Part shown: positions 35,508 through 46,910 of the stretch, in pieces | Position numbering within the stretch: position 1 is the first letter of the stretch | How the letters are laid out: every line of letters begins with the position of its first letter | From: JAUXFS01 sp963772635 | Lineage (GTDB): Bacteria; Pseudomonadota; Alphaproteobacteria; Rhodospirillales; Defluviicoccaceae | Direction of reading: 5' to 3' | Length of the DNA: 64,000 bases | Assembly: GCA_963772635.1 (NCBI GenBank) | Contig: CAVYYK010000017.1 | Coordinates: forward strand, 62,001 to 126,000 | Notes under the pieces: model-generated | Databases searched by the model: none | Seen by the model: the letters and a program-made list of their open reading frames with translations, nothing else | What the model was told of the DNA's origin: nothing | Position numbers and translations under genes: made by a program

Positions 35508-38500
35508 TCAAGGCGTGTGCCGATCAAGAAGTTCCTGATCGAGGGTCATCAGCCGCGGTCCGTCGGTCCACAACAGGACGCAGCGAACCGGTCGATCTGG
35601 ATAAATCAACGCCAGCGCGGCGCGATAGGCGGCCATTTGCTTGAGGTAGAGGACCGGGACATCGGTGGGGTCGCGGGGCGGCGGTCGATGGGTCTTGTAG
35701 TCGAGAATCGTGACCAGGTCGGGCGTTACCAGAAGGCGGTCCACCTGCGCCGAGATCACTCTGCCGTTGACCTCGCCGGTCAGCGGCACCTCGGCCTGGC
35801 TGCCTGGACCGAACAGCGCCGCGTAGTCCGGGTGCTCGAGAACCGCCACCACTTCCGCGGCGATCTCGTTCCGGGCTTCTTCGCTCAGGCGGTGAACCGG
35901 CCGGGAGAGCCATGCACGGGCAGCTTCGGCGCGCCCTTCGGAGGGTACGTCGGGCAGGCTCTGGAGAAGACGATGGATGATCAGGCCGCGTTTGAAGCGG
36001 ACGCCGTCGTCCGGGCCGAACGGGGAACGCACCGGCGGTTCGTCGTCCTCCGGCCGCGACGGCGCCAGGGGTCTGGCCGGCTCCCGCAGCGGTGGCGGCG
36101 GCTCCGTCGCCCACCAGGGCAGCGGCGCCGGCCCGGACGCGGCGACGGCGGGCGGCCGTTCGGTCGGCGCCTCCTGCGGGCAGGTGAGGCGTAGGACGCG
36201 CGACCCGTCAGTCACCTTTGCGTCGGCCAGGAACGGATCGTCGATCTCCTCGAGGCCGATATTCGGGCCTGCGGCGCGGAGGCCGTTGCGAACGAGATTG
36301 TACCAGCAATCCTCCGGCTCCCTGTTCAGCCCGCGCCAGCCGCAGACGATCAGTCGATCCTTGGCGCGGGTCATCGCCACGTACAGCAACCGTCCGGTAC
36401 TCCTGGCGCTGCTTCGTTGCGATCCGTTGCCGTTCGGCTTCGGCGACCGTCTCGCAGGCGTCCCGGCTGGGCGGCCACAACAACACCGAGTTGTCGTCAC
36501 CGTTCCGATCGGGCCACAACAGCCTGGACCCCTGTTTAGGAACCTGAAACGTGTCGGGCAGGAATACGATGGGGGCCTGGAGTCCCTTGGCCCCGTGGAC
36601 CGTCATCACCCGGACCGCGTCCCGCTCGGATTGCTCCAGGTCCCGCTTGATCTCGACGGTGCTCGCCTCCAGCCAGTGCAGGAAACCCTCCAGCGACGCC
36701 GCGTGGGTCCGCTCGAAATCCTGTGCCAGGTCGAGGAACACGGCGATCGGGTCCTCGGCTTCGCGCCCCAGGCGGGCGAGCAGCATGCGGCGTCCGCCGA
36801 GCGGTCCCAGCAGCCGGGCATAGAACTCGAACGGCGGCATCGTGTCGGCGGCGGCGAGAAGCGCGGACAATCGTTGGTATGCCTTGGCAAAGGCGCTCCC
36901 TTCGGCCGCCCTGGCGCGGAGTGACTGCCACAGGGTGCCGTTCCGCCCGTGGGCAAGCCGAAACAGCTGCTCGTCGTCGAGACCGATCAGCGGTCCCTTG
37001 AGCACCGTCGCCAGCGTCAGGTCGTCGGTGGGAAGCAGGACGAACCGGCCGACCGCCACCAGGTCCATCACCGCCATCTGTTCGGTCAGAACCATCCGGT
37101 CGACGCCGGCGACGGCGACGTCGAGCAGCTTCAGCGCCCGCACCAGTTCTTCGACGAACTGGGTGCGCCGGCGCACCAGAACCATGATGTCTCCCGCCCT
37201 GATCGCGCGTCCCGTCGATTCCACCGGTTCGGACCCGGCGGTCATCGCCTTGATCCGCCGGGCGATCAGGAGGGCGAGGCGCGCCTGCGGCGAATCGCCG
37301 GGGATTCGCTCGATCGGGGGTTTCCACGGCGGCGGCGCGTCGGTGGCCTGGGGGTTCACCGGTGGCCATATTTCCACCGACCCGCCGTCCTGCTGCCGAT
37401 AGGCTTGATGGACGATGACGTCACCATCGAGGGCGACGCCGTCGGCGGCGCCGTCGGCCGCGAATACGGCGTCCACCGCGGCGAGCACCGCGCGGGTCGA
37501 GCGGAAGGAAATCTTCATCGGGATGAGCCGCCAGATCTGCCCGGCTCCGGCAATCCTGGTTTGAAACCACTCGTTGTTGGCGAGGAACTGATCCGGATCG
37601 GCTCCCTGGAAGCTGAAGATCGACTGTTTGACGTCGCCGACGGCGAACATCGTGCGGTTGACCTCCCTGGCGCCCTCCCCGGCGAAGAACTCGGCGGTCA
37701 GCGCGCGGACGATCTGCCATTGCTCGGGACTGGTGTCCTGGGCCTCGTCGATCAGCACGTGGTCGATGCCGCCGTCGAGCTTGTGCAGCACCCACGACGG
37801 GTTGCCCTCCTCCTCCAGCAGCCGGACGGCATGGAAGATCAGGTCGTCGTAGTCGAGCAGCGAGCGGGCGCGCTTGAGCCGCTGATAGGCCTCCAGCAAG
37901 GCATGACCGAGATCCAGCAACGCGGCGGTGGCGCGGGCGGTCGTCGCCGCCCGGCGTTTCAGGACCGCCGCCAGCAGCCGTTCGCCCTCGCTCTGCAGGA
38001 TCTCCAGCGCGCCCGGACGTCGTTGCCGCCGCCTTCTTGGTGATCAGGTACTTGTCGCTACGCACGGTCGGCGGATTGCCGCTTGGTGAGGAAAACGCCG
38101 GCATAGTCTGTCGAACCCCTCCGCCCGATCGTGCGGGGAAGCCTCCAGCCAGTTGGCGATGCCGACCCCTCTCCTGGTGTCGGCGTCCGAGCCTTGTTCC
38201 AGGGCGGCGACCGCGCGGCGAAGGCCCGCGGCGTCGAACGCCCGGTCGTCGCAGGCTTCGGCGGTCACCGTCTCCGGCGTCTCGCCTTCGCCAAGGCCGA
38301 GGAGATCGCGGATGGCGGCGACCAGCGCCTCGACCGAGCCGTGGTGGTCGATGCAGCGGGCAAGCCGGCCGCGGTCGGCGGCCAGCGCCGCCATCAGGTC
38401 GCCGAACGTGGTCTCGTGGACGTGGGCGATGATCTCTCTGAGCGCCTGCTGCAGCCGGCCGCCCTCGCGCTGCGCCGCGCGCAGGACCACCTCGCGGGCC

Positions 38501-38986
38501 GCCGCCATCATTTCCTCGGCGTCGCGTTCGTCGAGCACCGAAAAATGCGGCGCGACGCCGGCCTCGAGCGGAAACCGGCCGAGCAGCGACTGGCAGAAGG
38601 CGTGAATGGTCTGGATGTTCATCCCGCCGGGGGTGTCGAGGACGCGGGCAAAAAGTTCCCGGGCGCGCTTCCTTTGTCGCTCGTCCGGCGTTCGGCCGAG
38701 CAGATCGATCAGGTCCCTCTCGAGGTCGCCATCGGGGGCCGCGGCCCATTTGCCGAGCTCCCTGGCGATCCGATCGTTCATTTCCGCCGCCGCGGCCTTG
38801 GTGAAGGTCAGACAGAGGATCCGTTGCGGCGGTGTGCCCGCGAGCATCAGGCTCAGCACCCGGTCGGTCAGCACCTTGGTCTTGCCGGTGCCGGCGGATG
38901 CCGCCACCCACACCGAGGCGCCGGGATCGGCGGCGCCGCGCTGGCTGGCTCTCGGATCCGGGGTCGGCACGGATGCCTACGGTCAT
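35508..38986 (-). CDS. addA: Double-strand break repair helicase AddA (about five apparent frameshifts)
   Basis: A UvrD-type helicase-nuclease subunit that processes DNA ends for RecA loading. Walker A is VAASAGTGKTKVLTDRVL, motif II is HVLIDEAQDTSPEQW, motif VI is RRLLYVAMTRAKDRLIV (joined across a frameshift), and the C-terminal nuclease motif is VTILDYKTHR. Apparent single-base insertions lie near 36393, 38008-38018, 38058-38075 and 38103-38110, plus one between the ATG at 38986 and codon 10. Each repair restores an expected sequence, for example YAGVFLTKRQSA then DKYLITKKAAAT. The ATG at 38986 overlaps the addB stop (ATGA) and has GAGGA upstream; a GTG at 38970 is in the helicase frame. 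The repaired length is about 1,158 residues, normal for the family. Confidence 0.92.
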
Positions 38987-41961
38987 TCCTCGCCCTCTCC
39001 GCCGGCCGACCACTCCTTGACCCGCGCCAGATGCTCGTAGTCGCTGAACTTCGGCGCCACCTCCGGCCGGGGCCGCGATTCGTAAGGCGGTTTCGCGGAA
39101 GTCGAAGCGGGCGACCAGGTTTCTCAGGCCCTCGACCGCCTCTCGCGTCAGCGTCTCGGGGGCGTCTGCCGCCGAGATCCGCTCACCGGCCGGATCGCCG
39201 CCCCTGAGCCGCCAGTACTCGAGTGTCGACACCGGTGCCCGGGGAACGCCGGCAAAGCCCTCGGCCTCGGCGATCGCCGCTTCCAGGGGAAGCTGCGGCG
39301 CGAAACCGGCGGCGACTTCCCTTTTGGTGGGCGGCGCGCCGGTCTTGTAGTCGATCACCGCGAGGGTGCCGTCGGCGAGGGTATCGATGCGGTCGGCGAC
39401 CGCGGTCAGCTCGAACGGGCCCGCCGGCGCGTCGAGCGTCAGCGATCCCCTGACCTCGCTGGCGGTGGCCCGAAGTGCGGGGCGGCGCTGCCGCTCGACG
39501 TCGACGAACCATCGGCCGATCCGCTCGAACCGGGGCCACCAGAAGGCGCGAATACCGGGGCGGTCGAGCATGTTGCCGAAGGCGCGCCGGCCGGCATCGA
39601 GCAGCCGGTCGAAGGCGTCGGCCGGCAACGGGGCCGGGGTTCTCCCGGACGAACAGGTCGAGGGCCTTGTGGATCAGCGCCCCGTAGTCGGCGGCGCCGG
39701 GATCGGCGTCGATCGGATCGAGGGCCCTCAGGTCGAGAACATGGCGCGCGTAGATGGCGTAGGGATCGCGCATCCAGGTTTCCACCTGGGTGGCCGACAG
39801 CCGGCGCGGACGCGCCTCGACCGGCGGCTTCGGTTTGGGCGGGTCGACCGGCAGGAAAGCACTGGGTTCGTCCAGTTTTTGCTGCCAGTGAAGCCACAGA
39901 TCGGCGTCACGGGTCAGCGCATTCTCGGCACCGGTGCCGCGAAGCAGGTTCTCCAGGCGCAGAAGCCAGCGGCACGGCACCGTCGGCGTGCCCTCGGTGC
40001 GGCTTGCCCGGGTCAACCACACACGCGGCGCCGAGAACGCCTGGGTGAAGTCGTGGGCGGAAAGACCGATCCGCCGCTCCGGCAGCGGCAACCCGAACGC
40101 CTTCATCATCGGCCGGCTCATCCACGGGCTGGCGTGGGCCTTCGGCGGCCAGGCGTCCTCGTTGAGGCTGCCGAGAATCATCACGTCGGCGCGCTGGAGC
40201 CGGGCTTCGAGCGGGCCCCAGATGGCGAGCCGGGGATTGCGGCCGTAGCGGGGGCGAACCGCGTGGCCCGCCATCAGAACGTCGAGAAGTGCCGGGTAGC
40301 CGTCGACCGGAATCGGTTCGAAGTCGTCGGCCGCTTCGGCCAGTTCGGCGACGAACGCCGCAGCGGCTTCGCCGGCATCGCCGCTCCACAAACGTTCCGC
40401 TCCCGGTTGTTGATCGGTCGTCGCCAGCGTCTCGGCCACGGCGATATGGGCCCGCAGCACCTCCCGTAGCGTCGCCGTTCCCTGTTCGAGAACCGTTTGA
40501 AGGGGATGCATCGCCGCCGCCAGCGACGTGAGCAGGGGGCCCGATCCGGCGGGGGTGTCCGCCAGCGCCGCTTCGAGGCCGGCGATGCCGGGAGCCGGCC
40601 GCAGGCCGCGAAGCGCCGCGCGCTCGAGCCGGCGGACCTGGCTGCGGAACCCGGACGCCGCCATCCCGCAGGCGGCGAGGGGGTGCTTCAATGCCGCCAG
40701 CAACGCCACCGGCGCCAGGCTTTCCACCGCCATCCGCGCGGTCAGCCGCAGGAACGCCCCCGGCATGGTTTCGGCGAGTGGCCGGCCGGCGGAGTCGTCC
40801 ACCGCCACCCCCCATCGTTCCAATTCGCAGGTGACCCGACGCGCCAACGCCCGATCGGGGGTCACCAGCGCGGCGGTCCTGTCGGCGTGCTCGAGGGTTT
40901 CGCGCATGATCAACGCGATAACCCGGGCTTCTTCTTCCGGACCCGGGGCATCGACGCGGGTGATGTCGGCGAGGGCGTCCATGGTTGGCGGTTCGTCGCG
41001 ACGCCCGACATCGGCGGTTGCGGCGGGCCGCAGCGCCCGGTTGATCAACTCCGTCCGCAGCGGGCGGGTGTCGGCGCCTCCCGTGGCCGGCCACGGCCTC
41101 ACCGTGCGTCGGTCAACTCCGAGCCGTTCGAGAAGCTGAGCCATGCCGAACTGGGGATGGGACGGCTCCAGCGCCGCCCAGGTCTGGTCGTCGGCCTCGA
41201 CGTCGAGGCCGGGCAGAACCAGCGTGCCCCGGGGCAGGCCGGCGACCACGTCGAGAAGATCGGCGGTGGCCGGAACGCTACCGGTCGACCCGGCGGCGAT
41301 CACCGGCATCGATGGCGGCGACTGCCGCCACGCTCGAGCCTGCGCCTCGAGCAGCCGGTTGCGCCGGTCGGCCGGATCGATGCACCCTTCCTCGGCGAGG
41401 ATCGCCGGCCAGCTTTCGGTGAGGATGGCGAGAAACCTGAGGGTGATCTGCCAGTGCCGGGCGAATTTCTCCGGAACGAGGTCGGGAAGCCGCCGAAACT
41501 CCAGGCGTTCGGTGTGTACCTGGTCGACCAGCCGGGCAAGCTCCGCCGCCAGTCGGGCGGCCTGGTCTGGCGAAGTCTCCTCCTTGCGGACCGCCAGCAC
41601 CAGGCGGCTGAGCAAGAGTTGCCTGCGGAGGTCGGAGATCGCCGGGGGAACCGTTCGGATCGACCGACGGACCGTCCTCGGCCGGGCCACCGATGGCCAG
41701 TTCGTCCTCGTCGACGTCACCCAGAGGCATCATTCGCGGCAGAAGCAACGGCCGCCCGCCGCTTTCACGGAGGAACGCGTCGGTGAGCGCCCGACAGGCG
41801 CGGCGGGTCGGCAGCAGCACCGTGACCGCCGCCAGCGCCGCCGGGTCGTCGCCGACGGACGCACGAATCCCCGCGGCCAGCGCATCGACGAACGGAACGT
41901 CGGGGGAGATCGAGTAGATCGCCCGGCCTCCGGCGTCTCCATGCTGAGCGTTTCGGTTCAT
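38983..41961 (-). CDS. addB: Double-strand break repair protein AddB (three apparent frameshifts)
   Basis: The partner of AddA, about 990 residues. It begins AIYSISPDVPFVDALAAGIR, then VTVLLPTRRACRALTDAFLR, and has the conserved LGSLNEDAWPPKAHASPWMS block. The RecB-like nuclease motif GTLAVIDYKTGAPPTKREVA is followed by the family end SDYEHLARVKEWS. Frame changes lie near 41650-41660, 39630-39639 and 39084-39085, all repaired by dropping one base. The last yields RSRPRP-like sequence and a stop overlapping the addA ATG. The start ATG overlaps the murU stop. The iron-sulfur cysteines of firmicute AddB are not expected in this branch. Confidence 0.92.
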
Positions 41962-42708
41962 CTGCGTCCGATGCCGGAATGGCGAGCCTGCATGTAGATT
42001 TCCGCCACGGCAAGATCTTCGGGAGTGCCGACGTGGAACCACTTGCCGTCGTGCAACACGCCGAAAAGGCGGCCGCGTTCGATCGCCCGGTCGTAGAGCA
42101 GGTTGAGCGAGAACGACCCTGTCGGTTCGTCCCCGAACAGCCGCGGATGCAAAATCTGGACACCGGCGAACAGGTAAGGGGCGACCTCCCGTTCCGGGCG
42201 ACGAACCAGCCGGCCCTCCGGATCGATCAGGAAATCTCCATCTCCCCGGTAGCCGAAAGCCTCGACGGTGGGGTGCAGCAACAGCAGCGCATCCATCCGG
42301 TCGTCGTCCCAGGCTGCGGCGAGTCGTTCGTAGCGTCGGGCTGGGGCCGTCAAGCCACAGGACGTCGCCGTTGGCGACGACGAAGGGGGCGTCACCGAGC
42401 AAGGGTAGCGCCTTGGCGACACCGCCACCGGTTTCCAGCCGGGTTTCCTCGACCGAGAGGGTGATCTTCGGGGTGCGACGCTTGCTCAAATGCCGCTCGA
42501 TCATCTCCCCGAGGTGATGGACGTTGACGACGGCCTCCCGGATCCCGGCCTCCTCCAGCCGGTCGAGGGCCCGATCGAGCAGGGTGCGGTCCAGGACCGG
42601 CACCAGCGGCTTGGGGAGTTTGTCGGTAATCGGCCGCATGCGCAGGCCGAGGCCCGCCGCCAGCACCATCCCGCGGCGCGGCACGCAGCCACTGCGTCGG
42701 ACGGTCAC
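41958..42708 (-). CDS. murU: N-acetylmuramate alpha-1-phosphate uridylyltransferase MurU (one apparent frameshift)
   Basis: A nucleotidyltransferase of about 249 residues with the sugar-nucleotide signature GMVLAAGLGLRMRPITDKLP, then KPLVPVLDRTLLDRALDRL and PFVVANGDVLWLDGP. The C-terminal part has FLIDPEGRLVRRPE and HDGKWFHVGTPEDLAVAE. The frame changes in a GGGG run at 42343-42346; removing one base gives DGPARRYERLAAAWDD. MurU acts after AmgK in peptidoglycan recycling, making UDP-MurNAc and bypassing fosfomycin-sensitive MurA. The substrate assignment rests on the adjacent amgK. The GTG start overlaps the amgK stop. Confidence 0.88.
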
Positions 42709-43721
42709 TCCGCCGCCGGCCGGCATGTCGGAATTCCTCTCGTCTCGCGGGGGAGATGCCGCTCGAACCAGGCGGCGACGGGTGCGAGGACGGGATGGCG
42801 GAGCGCGGCTTCGAGCAGCCGCCACACCCGCGGGATGTGGACCAGGTAGCCGGGCTTGCCGTCGCGCCGGCAGAGGCGGGTGAAGATGCCGATCACCTTG
42901 GCGTGGCGTTGAGCCGCCAGGATCGCGAACACCGTCTCGAACGCCGGCCAATCGATCTCCGCGATACCTTTCCGGTAGCGAGCCAACATGGTCGCCTTGA
43001 GGGTGCCGGAAATGTCGCGCCGGGCGTCCTCGAGCAGTGACATCAGATCGTAGGCGGCCGGGCCCGCGACCGCGTCCTGGAAATCCAGGAGGCCGCAGGC
43101 GGCGGTTCCCGCGCGTCCCTCGAGCCGCATCAGGTTGTCCACGTGGTAATCCCTCAGGACCAGTGTCCGCGGTTGGGCGCCGACCAACGGAAGAACCTCG
43201 CGCCAGGCCTCGATATAGGCGTCGCGGATGGCTTGCGAGGGCGGATCGCCGAGAGCGGCGGGCATGTACCAGTCGGTGAGCAGCAAAGCCTCGTCCAGCA
43301 GCCGGGCGTCGTCGTAGGCGGGCAGCGCGGGCGGCACGGCCCTCGCGGCCGGCAGCCGGTGGAGGTGGACGAGGACGTCGACGGCGAGGGCGTAGAGCGG
43401 CTCCTCGGCGGCGCCGTTCTCCAGCAGCCGGGTGAAGGTGTCGTCGCCTAGGTCTTCGAGCAGCAATAGCCCGGCCTCGACGTCCTCGGCGAGGATGTCC
43501 GGGGCGCTGAGGCCGAGGCCGCGCAGGTGCCGGGCGATCCGCACGAACGGGCGGACGTCCTCACGGGTCGGCGGCGCGTCCATCAGCACCGCGCGCCTGC
43601 CGCCGTCGACGAGCCGCCGGTAGCTGCGGAACGAGGCGTCATCGGCCAGCAACCGCGAATCCGCCCAATGCCAGCCGTTGGCTTCGAGAAAGGCCTCGAT
43701 CCGTCGTGCACGATCAGCCAA
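42705..43721 (-). CDS. amgK: N-acetylmuramate/N-acetylglucosamine kinase AmgK
   Basis: A 338-residue aminoglycoside-phosphotransferase-fold kinase. The catalytic loop is LRDYHVDNLM and the metal-binding segment LLDFQDAVAGPAAYDLMSLL. N-terminal motifs include DDASFRSYRRLVDGGRRAVL and LLLLEDLGDDTFTRLLE. It phosphorylates the anomeric position of MurNAc and GlcNAc released during wall turnover. The adjacent murU and tsaE genes are the usual partners. It overlaps tsaE by 8 bases. Antibiotic resistance activity is unlikely given the context. Confidence 0.9.
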   Translation of the reverse strand: MADRARRIEAFLEANGWHWADSRLLADDASFRSYRRLVDGGRRAVLMDAPPTREDVRPFVRIARHLRGLGLSAPDILAEDVEAGLLLLEDLGDDTFTRLLENGAAEEPLYALAVDVLVHLHRLPAARAVPPALPAYDDARLLDEALLLTDWYMPAALGDPPSQAIRDAYIEAWREVLPLVGAQPRTLVLRDYHVDNLMRLEGRAGTAACGLLDFQDAVAGPAAYDLMSLLEDARRDISGTLKATMLARYRKGIAEIDWPAFETVFAILAAQRHAKVIGIFTRLCRRDGKPGYLVHIPRVWRLLEAALRHPVLAPVAAWFERHLPRETRGIPTCRPAAE

Positions 43722-44208
43722 GACCGATCTCCTCCAACCGGGCCGCCCAAGAACCCCCGCCTTCGAGGATGGCGCGTCGGGTGTCGGGTGCGGATCCCTG
43801 CGTCAGGGTGATGTCGAGCCGGACGGCCGGCAGCAATCGGCCCAGCCGGTCGGGCCACTCGATCAACGATACGCCGTCGGCGAACGCCTCCTCGATGTCC
43901 AGCTCGTAGGCTTCTTCCGCGGCGGTCAGCCGGAACAGGTCGAAATGGTAGACGGCGCCGGCGAACCCGGGGCCGGGCTCGTAGACCTGGACCAGGGTAA
44001 AGGTGGGGCTGGGCACTTCCTCCTCGGGGTCGCCGCGGCCGCGGACGAAGGCCCGGGCGAAGACCGTCTTGCCCGCGCCGAGATCGCCCCACAACGCCAG
44101 AACGTCTCCCGGCCGCGCCAGCGGCGCGATCCGGCCGGCAAGGGAGACGGTCGCCGCCTCGTCGGGCAAGTCCAGTTCTACCACGAACGGCCTTTCCCCA
44201 CCGCGCAT
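43714..44208 (-). CDS. tsaE: tRNA threonylcarbamoyladenosine biosynthesis ATPase TsaE
   Basis: A 164-residue P-loop ATPase. Walker A is LWGDLGAGKTVFARAFVRG; further motifs are VPSPTFTLVQVYEP, YHFDLFRLTAAEEAYELDIE and SLIEWPDRLGRLLP. It supports TsaB/TsaD in making t6A37 in tRNAs reading ANN codons. The ATG at 44208 has AAGGTGG upstream and gives the usual length; an ATG at 44313 would add 35 Gly/Ala-rich residues. It is the first gene of the tsaE-amgK-murU-addB-addA chain, all with short overlaps. Confidence 0.93.
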   Translation of the reverse strand: MRGGERPFVVELDLPDEAATVSLAGRIAPLARPGDVLALWGDLGAGKTVFARAFVRGRGDPEEEVPSPTFTLVQVYEPGPGFAGAVYHFDLFRLTAAEEAYELDIEEAFADGVSLIEWPDRLGRLLPAVRLDITLTQGSAPDTRRAILEGGGSWAARLEEIGLG

Positions 44209-44366
44209 CTCCACCTTTGCGTCTTCGATCGCCGCCGCGCCCCCGCCGCGACCGCCGACGAAGGAAGCCATGGCGGTCGGAGGACGCTTGAACAGGGGGC
44301 GGTTGGCGGTCATGTTACGGGCGTTGCCATACGGCCCGCATAATAACCGCGCGATCCGGAGTTTCC

Positions 44367-45405
44367 ATGTCCAATGAGCCTTACGACACCGACGTAGCCA
44401 TCATCGGCGCCGGGCCGGTAGGTCTGTTCGCCGTGTTCGAGTGCGGGATGCTGAACATGTCCTGTCACGTCATCGACGCGCTCGACTCGCCCGGGGGCCA
44501 GTGCACGGCATTGTATCCCGAGAAACCCATCTACGACATTCCCGGTTACCCGGAGATCATGGCCGGGGAACTGGTGGAGAAGCTGGCGCAGCAGGCGGCG
44601 CCGTTCGACCCGGTCTATCACCTGGGCCAGCAGGTGGAAAAGCTCACGCCGTCCGACGGAAACCGATGGCAAGTGGAGACCTCGACCGGTACCCGGATCA
44701 ACGCCACTGCGGTGATCATCGCCGCCGGCGTCGGCGCGTTCGGCCCCAACCGTCCGCCGATCGAAGGCATCGAGCAATACGAGGGTCACCCGCCCGGGCA
44801 CGGCGTCCACTATCTGGTGCTGCGGCGCGAGGACTATCGCGGGCGCAGGGTGGTGATCGCCGGCGGCGGCGATTCGGCGGTGGACTGGGCGCTGTCGTTG
44901 GCCGAACTGGCGGCGAGCGTCGCCGTCGTCCACCGCCGCGGCAAGTTCCGGGCGGCGCCCGAAAGCGGCCAGAGATTGCAACAGCTCGCCGACCAGGGCG
45001 TGGTCGATCTGGTGATCCCGTACCAGTTGCACGGTCTCGAGGGTGTGGGCGGCGAACTGCGGGCGGTCATCGTCTCCGATCTCGACGGCAAACACCGGCG
45101 TCTGGAGGCGGACGTGCTTCTGCCGTTCTTCGGGCTCTCCCAGAACCTGGGCCCGATCGCCGACTGGGGCTTGAACCTGCATCGCAACCACATCGCCGTC
45201 GAGCCCGACACCTGCATTGCCGGCCGGCCCGGCATTTTCGCCATCGGCGACATCGTCACCTATCCCGGCAAGCTGAAGCTGATCCTCACCGGGTTCGCCG
45301 AGGCCGCCGACCGCCGCCCACGCGATCTACCCGTTGGTCCATCCCGGCGAGGCGCTGCACTTCGAATATTCGACGACCAAGGGGATTCCCGGTGCGTCGT
45401 CGTGA
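44367..45405 (+). CDS. Thioredoxin-reductase-like ferredoxin/flavodoxin-NADP+ reductase (one apparent frameshift)
   Basis: About 345 residues. The FAD-binding start is VAIIGAGPVGLFAVFECGML and the NADP site RRVVIAGGGDSAVDWALSL. The end reads HFEYSTTKGIPGAS, diagnostic of the TrxR-like FNR family. The redox CxxC of true thioredoxin reductase is absent, so it is not TrxB. The frame changes near 45308-45311; removing one G gives EAATAAHAIYPLVHPGEALH and the proper stop at 45403. It transfers electrons between NADPH and ferredoxin or flavodoxin in the cytoplasm. GGAG stands 5 bases before the ATG. It is divergent from tsaE. Confidence 0.92.
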
Positions 45406-45527
45406 CCGGGGAAAGCATTCGCGGTCGGCGCCAATGAAGAAACGAAAAGCCTTCGATGGCGCGGCAGAGTGCCCACTTGAAAGGCTATGATATCCCGGAC
45501 GAAGTGGGAGAAGGATTGGAGGGCGCC

Positions 45528-46812
45528 ATGCAAGAGACCATGAAAATTGCGGGGAATGTGCTCCCCGCGGCGGTGTTGCTGATGGTGGCGGCGTCGCCGA
45601 TCCTGGCAGCCGAGCAGAAACCGCCGTTCGTACAACCGCCTCTACAGATGGAGGCGGCGCAACTTGTTCCCAAGGAGCTGATGGCCGGCAAGGACTACAA
45701 AGTCGCGCCCCAGGCCACCAACGACGGTTACGTCAATACCTACATGCTGAACACCGACTGGGGCGAGGTGACCGCAGTCAGCGACTACCGCTTGCGCGCC
45801 AGGATCCAGGAAGTCCACGCGCTGAAGGCCCTCGACGAGATGAGCCGAGCGGGCGTCTTTGGCGACTCCCTCCGCAATGGCGCCCTGGCGCCGATCGAGG
45901 GCTTGGTCAATCTGGTCAAGTCGCCGATCGAGACCACGAAGGGCGCGGTGAAAGGCGTCGGCCGCTGGTTCGGCAACATCGCCAAATCGGTTTCCAGCGA
46001 CGATCCCCATCAGGAAGGCGCGTTGTCCGCCGCCACGGGCTGGGCGGGGACGAAGCGGGCATTCGCGGTGGAACTGGGCGTCGACCCCTACACCGATTGG
46101 CAACCGTTGAGTGACGCCCTGGCATCGGTCGGCCGGGCCGCATTCGCCGGCGGCATCACCGCCAGCGTCGCCATGGGCGCGGCCACCCGCGACACGGCGC
46201 TGCAATATCCGGTGATGGGGCTGGGCCTGAGCAAAAGCATGAACCAGGTGCTCAAGGACAACCCGCCGGAACGCATCACCGAGATCAACCGCAAGGAGAT
46301 GGCGAAGCTGGACCTCGGCGCCGAGGCCATCGACGGGTTCCTGCGCAACTATAACTACACGCCGATGGAAAAGCTGCAGGTGGTCGACGCGCTGAAGCGG
46401 ATGAAGGGGGCGAAGGGCCTCGAGGCGCTGGTCATCCAAGCCGGGACCGCACCCGACAAGGAAGTCGCGCACTACATGCAGCAGCGGGCGATGATGATGG
46501 GCAATTTCCACGCCAAGGTCGCACCGGCCGATCATGGTCCCGCTGGCCGAGGTGCCGGTGCAGAAAACGGCGGACGGGCGTCTGGTCGGCGTGTTCCCGT
46601 TGGACTACGTCGCTTGGACCGCCGATCTTGACGTCATCATCCGCGACATGACCGGAGATGCCGCTGTGCTTTCCGGCGTGACCTCGAAGGAGATCTGGCT
46701 GGAGGGAAGTATTTCGCCCGATGCTCGTGAGGCCGCGGAAGCCTTGGGCTGGACGGTGAGGGAGCGGGTGGGGCTGTTGACCGGCGAGCCGTTGCAGGTG
46801 GTGAAGGGGTGA
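45528..46812 (+). CDS. Unknown exported protein (one apparent frameshift)
   Basis: About 427 residues after repair; I do not recognise the family. The first 28 residues form a clear Sec signal peptide (MKIAGNVLPAAVLLMVAASP, then ILAAEQ with a likely AxA-type cleavage), so it is periplasmic or outer-surface. The centre contains a glycine/lysine amphipathic stretch (VKSPIETTKGAVKGVGRWFG) and an alanine/glycine-rich part (AGGITASVAMGAATRD). The C-terminal 90 residues look like a compact alpha/beta domain ending ALGWTVRERVGLLTGEP. The frame changes at 46526-46527; dropping one G joins KVAP to PIMVPLAEVPVQ. GGAGG lies 6 bases before the chosen ATG. It stands alone between fnr and the convergent ptsI. 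Confidence 0.75.
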
Positions 46813-46910
46813 AGGCCGGTAGCGCCATCGTCGTCTCGCCGGTCGCGCGCGGCGCCGACGCGGTCGTTCCGCGATAGGCGATAACGGGATCGGCGGCTTG
46901 GACTGGTGCT

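Noticed and set aside
44367..45405. Thioredoxin reductase TrxB as the product.
   Set aside because: The redox CxxC is missing and the C-terminal STTKG motif is that of the TrxR-like ferredoxin-NADP reductase family.
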